A DNA stretch of 6,065 bases from Candidatus Cloacimonadota bacterium (GTDB lineage: Bacteria; Cloacimonadota; Cloacimonadia; Cloacimonadales; TCS61), in the NCBI GenBank assembly GCA_016927675.1, contig JAFGMF010000246.1:1-6065 (forward strand), in the 5' to 3' direction. Both the position numbers and the translations under genes were made by a program. The notes under the pieces are model-generated. The model was not told the DNA's origin. It saw nothing but the letters and a program-made list of their open reading frames with translations, and searched no databases. Below, piece after piece: positions 1 to 6,065 of this stretch. Each line of letters starts with the position of its first letter. The first letter of the stretch is position 1.

Positions 1-719
1 ATTACTTTTCGTAATTTAATCTCGGCTTTTTCCAGATCTTCCGGTGTATCAATGCCAAAACCCGAGTATTGTGTTTCGATCATTTTTATGGGAATGCCGT
101 TTTCCAGCATTCTCAATTGTTCTAGTTTCTCAATCTGTTCCAGCATTCCCAAAGGCAGGTTGACAAATTGGAGCAGAACTTCTCTGCGGAAAGCATAAAC
201 TCCAATATGACCCCAATACTGGATATCGGGTTTTTTATCCCGCAGAAAGGGAATTCTTGATCTGGAGAAATACAGGGCAAAGTTATTGTTATTACAGACA
301 ACTTTGACCTGATCAGGATTATCGATCTCTTTACGCAGAGTATGCATCAAAGAGGAAACGGTGACTCCTGGATCGGAGAAAGCATCAAGAAGCAGTTTCA
401 GCGGTTCCCGGGAAATAAATGGCTCATCACCCTGAACATTGAAAACGAGATCGCAGTCAATATCCTGGCAGACTTCGGCTACCCGGTCGGTTCCACTCTG
501 ATGTTTTTTACTGGTCAAAGCAACTTCTCCACCGAAGGCTACAACCTGATCATAAATTCTCTGATCATCAGTTCCGATGATGATCCGATCGAATAATTCA
601 GCATCTCTTACTCGTTGCCAGACATGCTGGATTATCGGCTTTCCATCAAGTTTTAACAAAGGTTTACCCGGCAGTCGGGAAGAATCATAACGGGCAGGAA
701 TTACTGCGATGGCCTTCAT
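1..719 (-). CDS. kdsB: 3-deoxy-manno-octulosonate cytidylyltransferase (CMP-Kdo synthetase), 3' end cut by window edge
   Basis: KdsB activates Kdo with CTP to give CMP-Kdo, the donor used in the cytoplasm to build the inner core of LPS. The 239 visible codons read from ATG at 719 and stay open to the edge. The nucleotide-binding signature IPARYDSSRLPGKPL is at residues 7-21, HQSGTDR at 73-79, QGDEPFI at 96-102, YFSRSRIPF at 150-158, a GHIGVYAFRR stretch at 170-179, LEQIEKLEQLR at 193-203 and GIDTPEDLE at 222-230. Asp98 and Asp224 match the two metal-binding acidic positions of the family. E. coli KdsB is 248 residues and ends about 13 residues after the second Asp, so only a few codons and the stop are missing here. 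The start overlaps the upstream lipoprotein stop as ATGA (719-716), and GAGGA at 734-730 lies 10 bases before the ATG, so it is probably translationally coupled. No key residue appears lost. Identification is very secure and implies a Kdo-containing LPS. Confidence 0.96.
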   Translation of the reverse strand, partial: MKAIAVIPARYDSSRLPGKPLLKLDGKPIIQHVWQRVRDAELFDRIIIGTDDQRIYDQVVAFGGEVALTSKKHQSGTDRVAEVCQDIDCDLVFNVQGDEPFISREPLKLLLDAFSDPGVTVSSLMHTLRKEIDNPDQVKVVCNNNNFALYFSRSRIPFLRDKKPDIQYWGHIGVYAFRREVLLQFVNLPLGMLEQIEKLEQLRMLENGIPIKMIETQYSGFGIDTPEDLEKAEIKLRKV

Positions 720-1486
720 TGATCGGTCATCCTCATTTCCAGATATACTTTATATGATAAAAGAGCATCGTTCAATTCAGAAAAGATGAAACTACGTGTA
801 ATATCCATATTGATCAGCTTTCTGTTGGTTTCAAGAATAATCAATTTGTCAATTTCTTCATCTGTACTGATAATTCCGCCGGTAACCTGTTTTTCCAGAT
901 ATTTGGCTAATTCCAGTCGAGCAATTTCAGCAGCTCTTTCCCAAGCGGACACTAAATTTGATGAACTGGCAGAAGCATAGCTGAGGATACTATTTTCCTG
1001 GATGATCAAACTGTTTTCGGGAAACCAGTCAGGATAATTACGGATAATTTTGGTCTTGTAATTTTCAGCCATTGCACTTTCGGGAGTTCCGAAAAGTGCA
1101 ATGAAGAAATCATAAAAAGCCGCCTCATCAATAAGCTCAAGCGAGTTATATATCCTATGAGTCTCTTCAGGAGAAGAGCTGACATTGAGTGTGAATGTTC
1201 TCACTTCTTCATTTGAACTGGCATACTTAGTGATATTATAAGAACCCGAATTCCTGCTTTTTATCACAGCTGCGAATTGTTTTGCTGCGTCAATCATATC
1301 ATCACGGGCAAAACTTTTCTGTGAAACTCCGATCACGAAATCACCTCCGGGAGGGATTTCGTAAATCCATTGTGGCAAAGCTACAACCTCGAATTTGTGG
1401 ATATAGTTGTCTTTCTTGTAATGTTGTTTTTCCGGTGCACAACCGAGAATTACAAGCAGCAATATTGGAATAATTTTTTTCATCAT
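716..1486 (-). CDS. outer-membrane-type lipoprotein with two LPP20-like units
   Basis: The 256-residue product starts with MMKK, a hydrophobic stretch and a lipobox ILGC ending at Cys16, which makes it a lipoprotein processed by signal peptidase II. The residue after Cys is Ala, with no Asp retention signal, so the outer membrane is the likely destination in a Gram-negative cell. The mature part resembles the LPP20 lipoprotein family pattern: a P-x-W motif, a Gly/Ser-rich strand, an Ala/Arg-rich helix, then a C-terminal strand region. It occurs twice: PQW at 38-40 with helix around 60-78 and HRIYNSLELIDEAAFYDFF around 110-128, then PDW at 152-154 with helix AWERAAEIARLELAKYLEKQ at 181-200 and TRSFIFSELNDALLSYKVY around 230-248. 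The family assignment is by eye and its biochemical function is unknown. The ATG overlaps the mnmG stop (ATGA), with AGGA at 1497-1494 seven bases upstream; its own stop overlaps the kdsB start. A second ATG follows immediately at 1483, giving nearly the same protein. Confidence 0.85.
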   Translation of the reverse strand: MMKKIIPILLLVILGCAPEKQHYKKDNYIHKFEVVALPQWIYEIPPGGDFVIGVSQKSFARDDMIDAAKQFAAVIKSRNSGSYNITKYASSNEEVRTFTLNVSSSPEETHRIYNSLELIDEAAFYDFFIALFGTPESAMAENYKTKIIRNYPDWFPENSLIIQENSILSYASASSSNLVSAWERAAEIARLELAKYLEKQVTGGIISTDEEIDKLIILETNRKLINMDITRSFIFSELNDALLSYKVYLEMRMTDQ

Positions 1487-3330
1487 GTATTTTTCCTGAT
1501 CAGTTTATTCTTTTTCAGATAAACCAGCAATGATGATACATCGGTATGATTAACACCCGATATGCGCGATGCCTGTCCCAGAGATTCCGGTTTTATCCTG
1601 TTCAATTTTTCCCTTGCCTCATATGCGATAGATTCAATCTTCAGATAATCTATATCTTCCGGCAGCATTAGATGTTCCATTTTCTGAAATTTCTCAATTT
1701 CCTCTAACTGCCTTTTCAGATAACCCTCATATTTTATTTCCAGTGTCAATCTGTTTTTGATATCAGAACTGACATCAGCCTGAATGAGATATCCGAATTT
1801 TTCCAGATCATCATAACTGATGCCGGGTCTTTTCAACATGTTTATCAACTTAACGGCACCCTTTTTTTCGTCAATGATATTTGCAGGCTGTTTACTGATT
1901 TTATCCAGTTCCCGATTGTATATTGTCTTCATATCCTGGTATTTCCGCCATCTTGATGATTCTACCAGTCCCAGTTTGTATCCGATTGCCATCATCCGGT
2001 CGTCAGCATTATCCTGACGCAGATAAAGCCGGTATTCTGCTCTGGAAGTGAAAAGTCTGTAGGGTTCGTTGGTCCCCTTTGTTACCAGATCGTCAAGAAG
2101 TACACCGAGATAGGATTGAGAGCGATCAAAATGCAGAGGATCTTTATGATCAAGTGATAGAACTGCATTTATTCCTGCCGTTATTCCCTGAGCAGCAGCT
2201 TCTTCATAGCCGGAAGTCCCGTTTATCTGTCCTGCCAGATATAACCCTTTGATCTTTTTTGTTTCCATGGTAACTTTAATCTCGGAGGGCACTATATAAT
2301 CATACTCAATTGCATATGCGTAGCGGATAATCGAAGCATTTTCCAGTCCCGGAATTGCCTTGAGCAGCTGGCACTGAACGTGAGGAGGAAGGCTGTTTGA
2401 GATGCCGTTAACATAACCCTCAGAGGTAAATACTCCTTCAGGTTCGATAAAAACCTGATGATGATCCTTGGTGGAGAATTTAACGATTTTATCTTCAATT
2501 GAAGGGCAATAGCGAGGTCCTACACCATTGATGAAACCACCGTAAAGCGATGAGTTATTAAGATTTTCACGAATAATCCTGTGCACTTCCGGATTGGTGT
2601 AAGTAAGAAAGCAGCTGACCTTGTTGACAGGTTTGATCTCCCGGTAAAAACTAAATCCCTGAGGATCTTCATCTCCTGGTTGTTCTTCAACTTTATTGTA
2701 ATTTACAGTTCGCATATCGATGCGGGGAGGGGTTCCGGTTTTAAATCGCGCCAGAGTCAATCCCGCCTGCTGCAGAGATGTTGACAGTTTTTCGGCGGAT
2801 GGTTCGCCGGCTCTGCCCGAGCTGTAACTTGTTCTGCCAACGTGGATGCGGCCTTTCAGAAAAGTGCCGTTAGCCAGAATCACTCTGGGTGCAAAATATT
2901 CTTCGCCAAGCTGGGATCTTACTCCGATAACGGATAATCGGTCGTCAGACAGGATAATGTCCTCGATCAGGGATTCTTTGATCAGCAGATTATCCTGTTT
3001 TTCGAGTGCTTCTCTCATGATCTGACAATATCCGGTACGGTCGTTCTGAGAACGAGGAGCCCAAACGGCAGGTCCTTTCTTGCGATTAAGCATCCGGAAC
3101 TGAATTCCGGAAAGATCAGCCGATTTTCCGATCTCTCCTCCCAGAGCATCAATTTCTCTGACCAGATGACCTTTAGCCGGACCGCCCATCGAGGGATTAC
3201 AACTCATCCTTCCGATAGTCTCGATCTTGATCACGAAGATCAGCGTTCTTGCACCCATCCGGGCACTTGCCAGTGCGGCTTCTATTCCGGCATGACCGGC
3301 TCCGACTACAATTACATCATAATTATTCAT
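1483..3330 (-). CDS. mnmG: tRNA uridine-5-carboxymethylaminomethyl(34) synthesis enzyme MnmG (GidA)
   Basis: MnmG with MnmE installs the (carboxymethyl)aminomethyl group on U34 of several tRNAs in the cytoplasm, using FAD, NADH and methylene-tetrahydrofolate. At 615 residues it is full-length MnmG and not the shorter TrmFO paralogue. Visible features are the Rossmann FAD motif GAGHAG (10-15), SCNPSMGGPAKGHLVREID (43-61), YSSGRAGEPSAEKLS (169-183), RFKTGTPPR (195-203), the GPRYCPSIEDK motif (271-281), YLAGQINGTSGYEEAAAQG (364-382), TSRAEYRLYLRQDNAD (428-443), and the C-terminal tRNA/MnmE-binding end with GQASRISGV (585-593). Cys44 and Cys275 correspond to the two conserved family cysteines. 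The start is ATG at 3330 with GGGA at 3341-3338 seven bases upstream. It is the first gene of the leftward unit and its stop overlaps the lipoprotein start by four bases. Nothing is missing or disrupted. Confidence 0.98.
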   Translation of the reverse strand: MNNYDVIVVGAGHAGIEAALASARMGARTLIFVIKIETIGRMSCNPSMGGPAKGHLVREIDALGGEIGKSADLSGIQFRMLNRKKGPAVWAPRSQNDRTGYCQIMREALEKQDNLLIKESLIEDIILSDDRLSVIGVRSQLGEEYFAPRVILANGTFLKGRIHVGRTSYSSGRAGEPSAEKLSTSLQQAGLTLARFKTGTPPRIDMRTVNYNKVEEQPGDEDPQGFSFYREIKPVNKVSCFLTYTNPEVHRIIRENLNNSSLYGGFINGVGPRYCPSIEDKIVKFSTKDHHQVFIEPEGVFTSEGYVNGISNSLPPHVQCQLLKAIPGLENASIIRYAYAIEYDYIVPSEIKVTMETKKIKGLYLAGQINGTSGYEEAAAQGITAGINAVLSLDHKDPLHFDRSQSYLGVLLDDLVTKGTNEPYRLFTSRAEYRLYLRQDNADDRMMAIGYKLGLVESSRWRKYQDMKTIYNRELDKISKQPANIIDEKKGAVKLINMLKRPGISYDDLEKFGYLIQADVSSDIKNRLTLEIKYEGYLKRQLEEIEKFQKMEHLMLPEDIDYLKIESIAYEAREKLNRIKPESLGQASRISGVNHTDVSSLLVYLKKNKLIRKNT

Positions 3331-3354
3331 TAAATTTTCCCATTCTATTTTCAG

Positions 3355-3388
3355 ATTCTAATTCCTCTAAGATAGCTATTAGTGTCAA
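3355..3388 (-). promoter_or_regulatory. candidate promoter of mnmG-lipoprotein-kdsB
   Basis: On the minus strand TTGACA at 3388-3383 is followed, after 22 bases, by TAGAAT at 3360-3355. Transcription would start near 3348, about 18 bases before the mnmG ATG. The spacer is too long for a standard sigma-70 promoter. An overlapping alternative with normal spacing is TTGAAC (3398-3393), 18 bases, TATCTT (3374-3369). Either would drive the whole three-gene unit. Confidence 0.35.
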
Positions 3389-3415
3389 GAATGTTCAATA
3401 ATCCTTTTTTTTGAT

Positions 3416-3448
3416 TTGACAAAGACTGCCTGAATAAAAGTTTAGATA
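3416..3448 (+). promoter_or_regulatory. candidate promoter of proS
   Basis: TTGACA at 3416-3421 is a perfect -35 consensus. The best -10-like hexamer, TAGATA at 3443-3448, is 21 bases further on, longer than the usual 16-18. It would place a start of transcription near 3455 and a leader of about 20 bases before the preferred ATG at 3475. At the standard 17-base spacing only AGTTTA is found. The -35 box is solid; the -10 is a guess. Confidence 0.4.
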
Positions 3449-3461
3449 CAATTCGCAAAAT

Positions 3462-3465
3462 GGAG
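3462..3465 (+). promoter_or_regulatory. ribosome-binding site that selects the proS start
   Basis: GGAG at 3462-3465 lies nine bases before the ATG at 3475. The in-frame ATG at 3460 overlaps this site and has no Shine-Dalgarno-like sequence before it (the upstream bases are ATTCGCAAA). This favours initiation at 3475, five codons downstream of the longest possible start. Confidence 0.6.
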
Positions 3466-3474
3466 TCTCGAAGA

Positions 3475-4998
3475 ATGTCAAAAAAAGAAAAAACAGCGAT
3501 CGAACCGACAAGGTTGGAAAATTATCCCGCCTGGTATCAACAGGTGATCAAAGCTGCTGATCTGGCAGAAAATAGTGATGTGCGCGGATGCATGATAATA
3601 AAGCCATGGGGATATTCCCTGTGGGAAAATATCCAGCGCAATCTTGATCTGATGTTCAAGGAAACCGGTCATGTAAATGCCTATTTTCCTCTGTTCATTC
3701 CCAAAAGTTTTTTTGAGAAGGAAGCGGAACATGTTGAGGGCTTTGCTAAAGAATGTGCTGTCGTTACTCATTCCCGGTTGGAAGAAGACGGTAAAGGTGG
3801 TCTTAAACCGGGAGGTTTGCTCAGTGAAGAGCTGATCGTCAGGCCAACGAGTGAAACAATCATTGGGGCTTCTTTCAGCCGCTGGGTTAAATCTTATCGG
3901 GATCTGCCCCTGCTGATAAATCAATGGGCAAATGTTGTTCGCTGGGAGATGAGAACCCGGTTGTTTCTCAGAACCAGTGAATTTCTCTGGCAGGAAGGGC
4001 ATACGGTTCACGAAACAAAGGAAGAAGCACTTGAAGAAACTTACAGCATGCTTGATGTCTATGCAGATTTTGCCGAAAACTATCTGGCAATCCCCGTGAT
4101 CAAAGGAGAAAAAACAGAATCTGAAAGATTTCCCGGAGCATTACAGACTTTTTCCATTGAAGCAATGATGCAGGATAAAAAAGCTCTGCAATCTGGAACT
4201 TCTCACTTTCTGGGTCAGAATTTTGCCGAAGCATCCAAGATTAAATTTCAGAATCGTGAAGGATTGGAAGAACTTGCCTGGACAACTTCCTGGGGAGTTT
4301 CAACCCGTCTGATCGGAGCTTTGATCATGGCTCATGGAGACGATGACGGTTTAGTGCTGCCACCCAAAGTAGCTTCTGCTCACATTGTGATCATACCCAT
4401 TTTCCGCAACAAAGAAGAAGAAACTCAGGTGTTGACATTCATTAATAATTTTACTGATGAATTAAAGAAAATTCACTATTCTGAAGAAAAGATCCGATTC
4501 CTGGTGGATAATCGTGATCTCAGAGGTGGTGAAAAAGTGTGGGACTGGATTAAAAAAGGTGTTCCTGTCAGGCTGGAAATCGGCCCGAGAGATGTTCAAT
4601 CAGATTCTGTTTTCATGGGCAGAAGAGATAGATCTCCAAAAGATAAACAGAGTCTGAAGGTTTCGGAGTTTTTAGCTGATATCGTCTCTTATCTGGATGA
4701 AATTCAGGATGAACTCTATCGGAGAGCGCTATCTTTTCGGCAGGGAAATACCATTAAGATAAATGATAAAGCTGAATTTTATCGATATTTTACTCCGGAG
4801 AATCCGGAAAATCCTGAAATTCATGGCGGTTTCGCGCTTAGTCACTGGTGTGGGAAAAGTGACTGTGAAGAAAAAATCAAAAATGACCTTAAGGTAACAA
4901 TCCGTTGTCTTCCGTTGGAATATGAAGAAGAACACGGAAAATGTATCTTTTGCGATGAAGACAGTAAAAGAAGAGTGATTTTTGCCAAAAGTTATTAA
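3475..4998 (+). CDS. proS: proline--tRNA ligase, archaeal/eukaryotic-type (short form, no INS editing domain)
   Basis: ProRS charges tRNA-Pro with proline using ATP in the cytoplasm. From ATG 3475 it is 507 residues (512 from ATG 3460); I prefer 3475 because GGAG at 3462-3465 precedes it by nine bases. Residues below count from 3475. Class II motif 1 lies around 38-77 (KPWGYSLWENIQ, then GHVNAYFPLFIP), followed by RPTSETIIG (123-131). Motif 2 spans about 154-179 (VRWEMRT to FLWQEGHTVH), and motif 3 spans about 270-297 (TTSWGVSTRLIGAL to HGDDDGLVLPP). Motif 2 and motif 3 are only about 90 residues apart, so the large INS editing domain of E. coli-type ProRS is absent. An anticodon-binding domain follows (about 300-400). 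The C-terminal zinc domain has Cys459, Cys464, Cys490 and Cys493, with spacing like the Thermus enzyme, and the chain ends in the conserved Tyr of this type. The stop overlaps the next gene by 17 bases. Identification is very secure. Confidence 0.96.
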   Translation: MSKKEKTAIEPTRLENYPAWYQQVIKAADLAENSDVRGCMIIKPWGYSLWENIQRNLDLMFKETGHVNAYFPLFIPKSFFEKEAEHVEGFAKECAVVTHSRLEEDGKGGLKPGGLLSEELIVRPTSETIIGASFSRWVKSYRDLPLLINQWANVVRWEMRTRLFLRTSEFLWQEGHTVHETKEEALEETYSMLDVYADFAENYLAIPVIKGEKTESERFPGALQTFSIEAMMQDKKALQSGTSHFLGQNFAEASKIKFQNREGLEELAWTTSWGVSTRLIGALIMAHGDDDGLVLPPKVASAHIVIIPIFRNKEEETQVLTFINNFTDELKKIHYSEEKIRFLVDNRDLRGGEKVWDWIKKGVPVRLEIGPRDVQSDSVFMGRRDRSPKDKQSLKVSEFLADIVSYLDEIQDELYRRALSFRQGNTIKINDKAEFYRYFTPENPENPEIHGGFALSHWCGKSDCEEKIKNDLKVTIRCLPLEYEEEHGKCIFCDEDSKRRVIFAKSY

Positions 4999-5794
4999 TA
5001 ATCCTTTTAAATTCTGGTTAGACCGGGGTGATTTCATCTTTCTCTATCAGCTTATTAAAGCTGCAGGCTTGATGGATGATTATGAGCAGATCAGATTGGC
5101 TATCAAGGACGGAAAGGTTCTGGTTAACGGGGTACAAGTTTTCAATCAGAGAGAGGAGATCCACTGCAATGACAGAGTAATCCTGGATCGCAGGGAGATC
5201 ATTGTGCAGAAGGGTCGCGCTCAAAGAACACCAGAGATAGAGGAACCGGTAGAAGGCCATGTTCGCCATGGACTTGTTAATAAGTGGAAATCTCAACCGT
5301 TAAGGAAAATCACAGAGCTTGATAATCAGATCTTTATTCTGTCAACCAGGCTGCATGAAAAACTTACTGAGACGAAACAATCGCTGTGTCTCGCCGAATC
5401 CTGCACAGGCGGAATGGTACAGCAGATCATTACCTCTCACGCGGGTGCTTCCGTTTATTTTCTCGGAGGGATAGTCTCTTATGCAGATCAGATAAAAATA
5501 AATATTCTGAAAGTGAAGAATAGTACTCTGAACAAATACGGGGCAGTCAGCGAAGAAACTGTCCTGGAAATGGTCAAAGGCGTAAAACTCCTGTTTGGAA
5601 GTGATCTTGCCGCAGCCGTAACAGGTATTGCCGGTCCGGAAGGCGGGACACCAGAAAAACCTGTAGGTACCGTACATCTTGCTGTTTTCGATGGTAACAG
5701 ACTGGAACATCGAAAAGAACTGTTGAACGGAAACAGGGAGGAAATTCGTAAAAGATCGGTTTTAAAACTGTTACAGATGCTGCTTCAGGAATAA
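4982..5794 (+). CDS. fusion of S4-type RNA-binding domain and PncC/CinA-C nicotinamide-nucleotide amidase
   Basis: The 270-residue product has two parts in one unbroken frame. Residues about 17-76 look like a YbcJ-type S4 RNA-binding domain: a helix FIFLYQLIKAAGL (18-30), then IKDGKVLVNGVQV (41-53), then a DRVILDRREIIV end (64-75). A polar linker (about 77-112) follows. Residues about 115-270 are a complete PncC/CinA C-terminal domain: AESCTGG (138-144) with the presumed catalytic Ser140, GIVSYAD (163-169), Lys172, YGAVSEETV (186-194) and TGIAGPEGGTPEKPVGTV (214-231). In known PncC this domain deamidates NMN to nicotinate mononucleotide, recycling NMN to NAD. The N-terminal MoCF-like half of full CinA is absent and replaced by the S4 domain. 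The start is TTG at 4982, inside proS, with AGAAGAG (4969-4975) upstream. The first in-frame ATG (5072) would cut into the S4 helix. It ends in tandem TAA codons. The amidase domain is secure; the S4 call is by pattern. Confidence 0.88.
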   Translation: MPKVINNPFKFWLDRGDFIFLYQLIKAAGLMDDYEQIRLAIKDGKVLVNGVQVFNQREEIHCNDRVILDRREIIVQKGRAQRTPEIEEPVEGHVRHGLVNKWKSQPLRKITELDNQIFILSTRLHEKLTETKQSLCLAESCTGGMVQQIITSHAGASVYFLGGIVSYADQIKINILKVKNSTLNKYGAVSEETVLEMVKGVKLLFGSDLAAAVTGIAGPEGGTPEKPVGTVHLAVFDGNRLEHRKELLNGNREEIRKRSVLKLLQMLLQE

Positions 5795-5930
5795 TAATTT
5801 TTTATTTGACAGTATCTTGAAATTGAATTTCATGAACACAAATTTTTTGTATTTACCATTTTCAGCAGACAAGTTATGTGTTGCTCAGATATTATTGAAA
5901 CAAGAGGGGTATAAAAATAGGAGCCATTAG
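5795..5930 (+). promoter_or_regulatory. intergenic region with candidate promoter for the gene at 5931
   Basis: This 136-base AT-rich gap follows the tandem TAA stops. Two start signals are possible. TTGACA at 5806-5811 is a perfect -35 box, but only TTTCAT (5828-5833, 16-base spacer) fits as -10. Nearer the gene, CAGACA (5866-5871) and TATTAT (5890-5895) are 18 bases apart and would start transcription near 5902. Two small inverted repeats with five- or six-base stems (5818-5832 and 5838-5850) lie between them; they are AT-rich and too weak to call an operator or terminator. No clear GC-rich hairpin plus T-run ends the proS unit. Confidence 0.35.
5919..5923 (+). promoter_or_regulatory. strong ribosome-binding site of the gene at 5931
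   Basis: AGGAG lies seven bases before the ATG at 5931. It is the best Shine-Dalgarno match in the window and fixes the start of the truncated last gene. Confidence 0.75.
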
Positions 5931-6065
5931 ATGTCTAAAAGAATATTAATCTGCCTGATCGGAGTCTGGATATCGTTTTTATCCGGGAATCCGATTACTG
6001 TGCTGTTGGAAGATCCTGCGTATCTTATCCTGGAATTTAATCTGCCGGATTATCAGATAACTGAA
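5931..6065 (+). CDS. N-terminus of a secreted protein, 3' part outside window
   Basis: Forty-five codons are visible and remain open at the edge. The start is fixed by AGGAG seven bases upstream. Residues 1-19 form a classical signal peptide: a basic start (MSKR), a hydrophobic core (ILICLIGVWISFL) and a small-residue end (SG), so the product is exported. The following stretch, NPITVLLEDPAYLILEFNLP and then DYQ, has alternating hydrophobic residues. It is reminiscent of the start of C25 (gingipain-like) peptidase propeptides in FCB-group bacteria, but 45 residues cannot establish a family. It has its own promoter region and is probably not part of the proS unit. Signal peptide confidence is good; function is unknown. 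Confidence 0.7.
   Translation, partial: MSKRILICLIGVWISFLSGNPITVLLEDPAYLILEFNLPDYQITE

Larger units (their letters stand above)
3331..3474. other. divergent intergenic region between mnmG and proS
   Basis: This gap of about 140 bases separates the leftward mnmG unit from the rightward proS unit, so it must hold the start signals for both. Each strand carries an exact TTGACA: plus strand at 3416-3421, minus strand at 3388-3383. A run of eight T lies at 3405-3412 directly upstream of the plus-strand box, where an UP-like AT-rich element could sit. I see no tRNA, convincing T-box leader or strong hairpin. It seems too short for a T-box riboswitch in front of the synthetase gene. Confidence 0.7.

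Noticed and set aside
342..596. 84-codon plus-strand open frame
   Set aside because: It lies antisense to kdsB, which has complete family motifs on the minus strand; no separate ribosome-binding site or recognisable protein pattern.
3331..3474. T-box or other riboswitch upstream of proS
   Set aside because: The likely leader is only about 20 bases; there is no room for an aptamer and no conserved T-box sequence.
3478..4011. 177-codon minus-strand open frame inside proS
   Set aside because: It is antisense to the conserved N-terminal half of ProRS. Its composition is that of a reverse-complement reading with no domain pattern.
4729..5037. Minus-strand open frame across the proS / S4-PncC junction
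   Set aside because: It is antisense to conserved ProRS zinc-domain codons, with no SD or family signature.
5342..5710. 122-codon minus-strand open frame
   Set aside because: It is antisense to the PncC catalytic domain. Cys- and Phe-rich text is typical of a shadow frame.
5781..5805. Possible rho-independent terminator after the S4-PncC gene
   Set aside because: There is a T-run (5798-5803) but no stable GC-rich stem before it; only three-base CTG/CAG pairings.
5818..5850. Two adjacent small inverted repeats as an operator
   Set aside because: Stems of five or six mostly A-T pairs with three-base loops are expected by chance in such AT-rich sequence.

Overview
The window looks like a compact chromosomal housekeeping region of a Gram-negative bacterium. 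A CMP-Kdo synthetase gene (kdsB) and a lipobox-bearing protein both point to an LPS-containing outer membrane. The prolyl-tRNA synthetase is the short archaeal/eukaryotic type, and the last gene, cut by the window edge, begins like a secreted protein of the FCB / Cloacimonadota sort. The placement in that broad group is inferred from these protein features and the AT-leaning composition; no rRNA or other decisive marker is present. There are no tRNAs, IS elements, CRISPR arrays or prophage genes.

Left part, minus strand (1-3330): a tightly packed unit transcribed leftwards in the order mnmG (tRNA wobble-uridine modification), a 256-residue lipoprotein, then kdsB (partial, cut just before its stop). 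Both junctions are 4-base ATGA overlaps, so the three genes should be co-transcribed and translationally coupled. The lipoprotein appears to contain two diverged copies of an LPP20-like unit.

Middle (3331-3474): a divergent intergenic region of about 140 bases with a TTGACA box on each strand. It must drive mnmG leftwards and proS rightwards.

Right part, plus strand (3475-6065): proS, overlapped by 17 bases by a TTG-initiated gene. This second gene is the most unusual item in the window: an N-terminal S4-type RNA-binding domain (YbcJ-like) fused in one frame to a complete C-terminal PncC/CinA-C nicotinamide-nucleotide amidase domain. After a 136-base gap, a new gene with a strong ribosome-binding site starts at 5931 and runs off the right edge; its product begins with a signal peptide.

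Functionally the window combines translation (MnmG, ProRS, an S4 domain), NAD/NMN salvage (PncC domain) and cell-envelope biogenesis (KdsB, lipoprotein). The S4-PncC fusion and the duplicated-domain lipoprotein embedded between mnmG and kdsB are the two items most worth following up.
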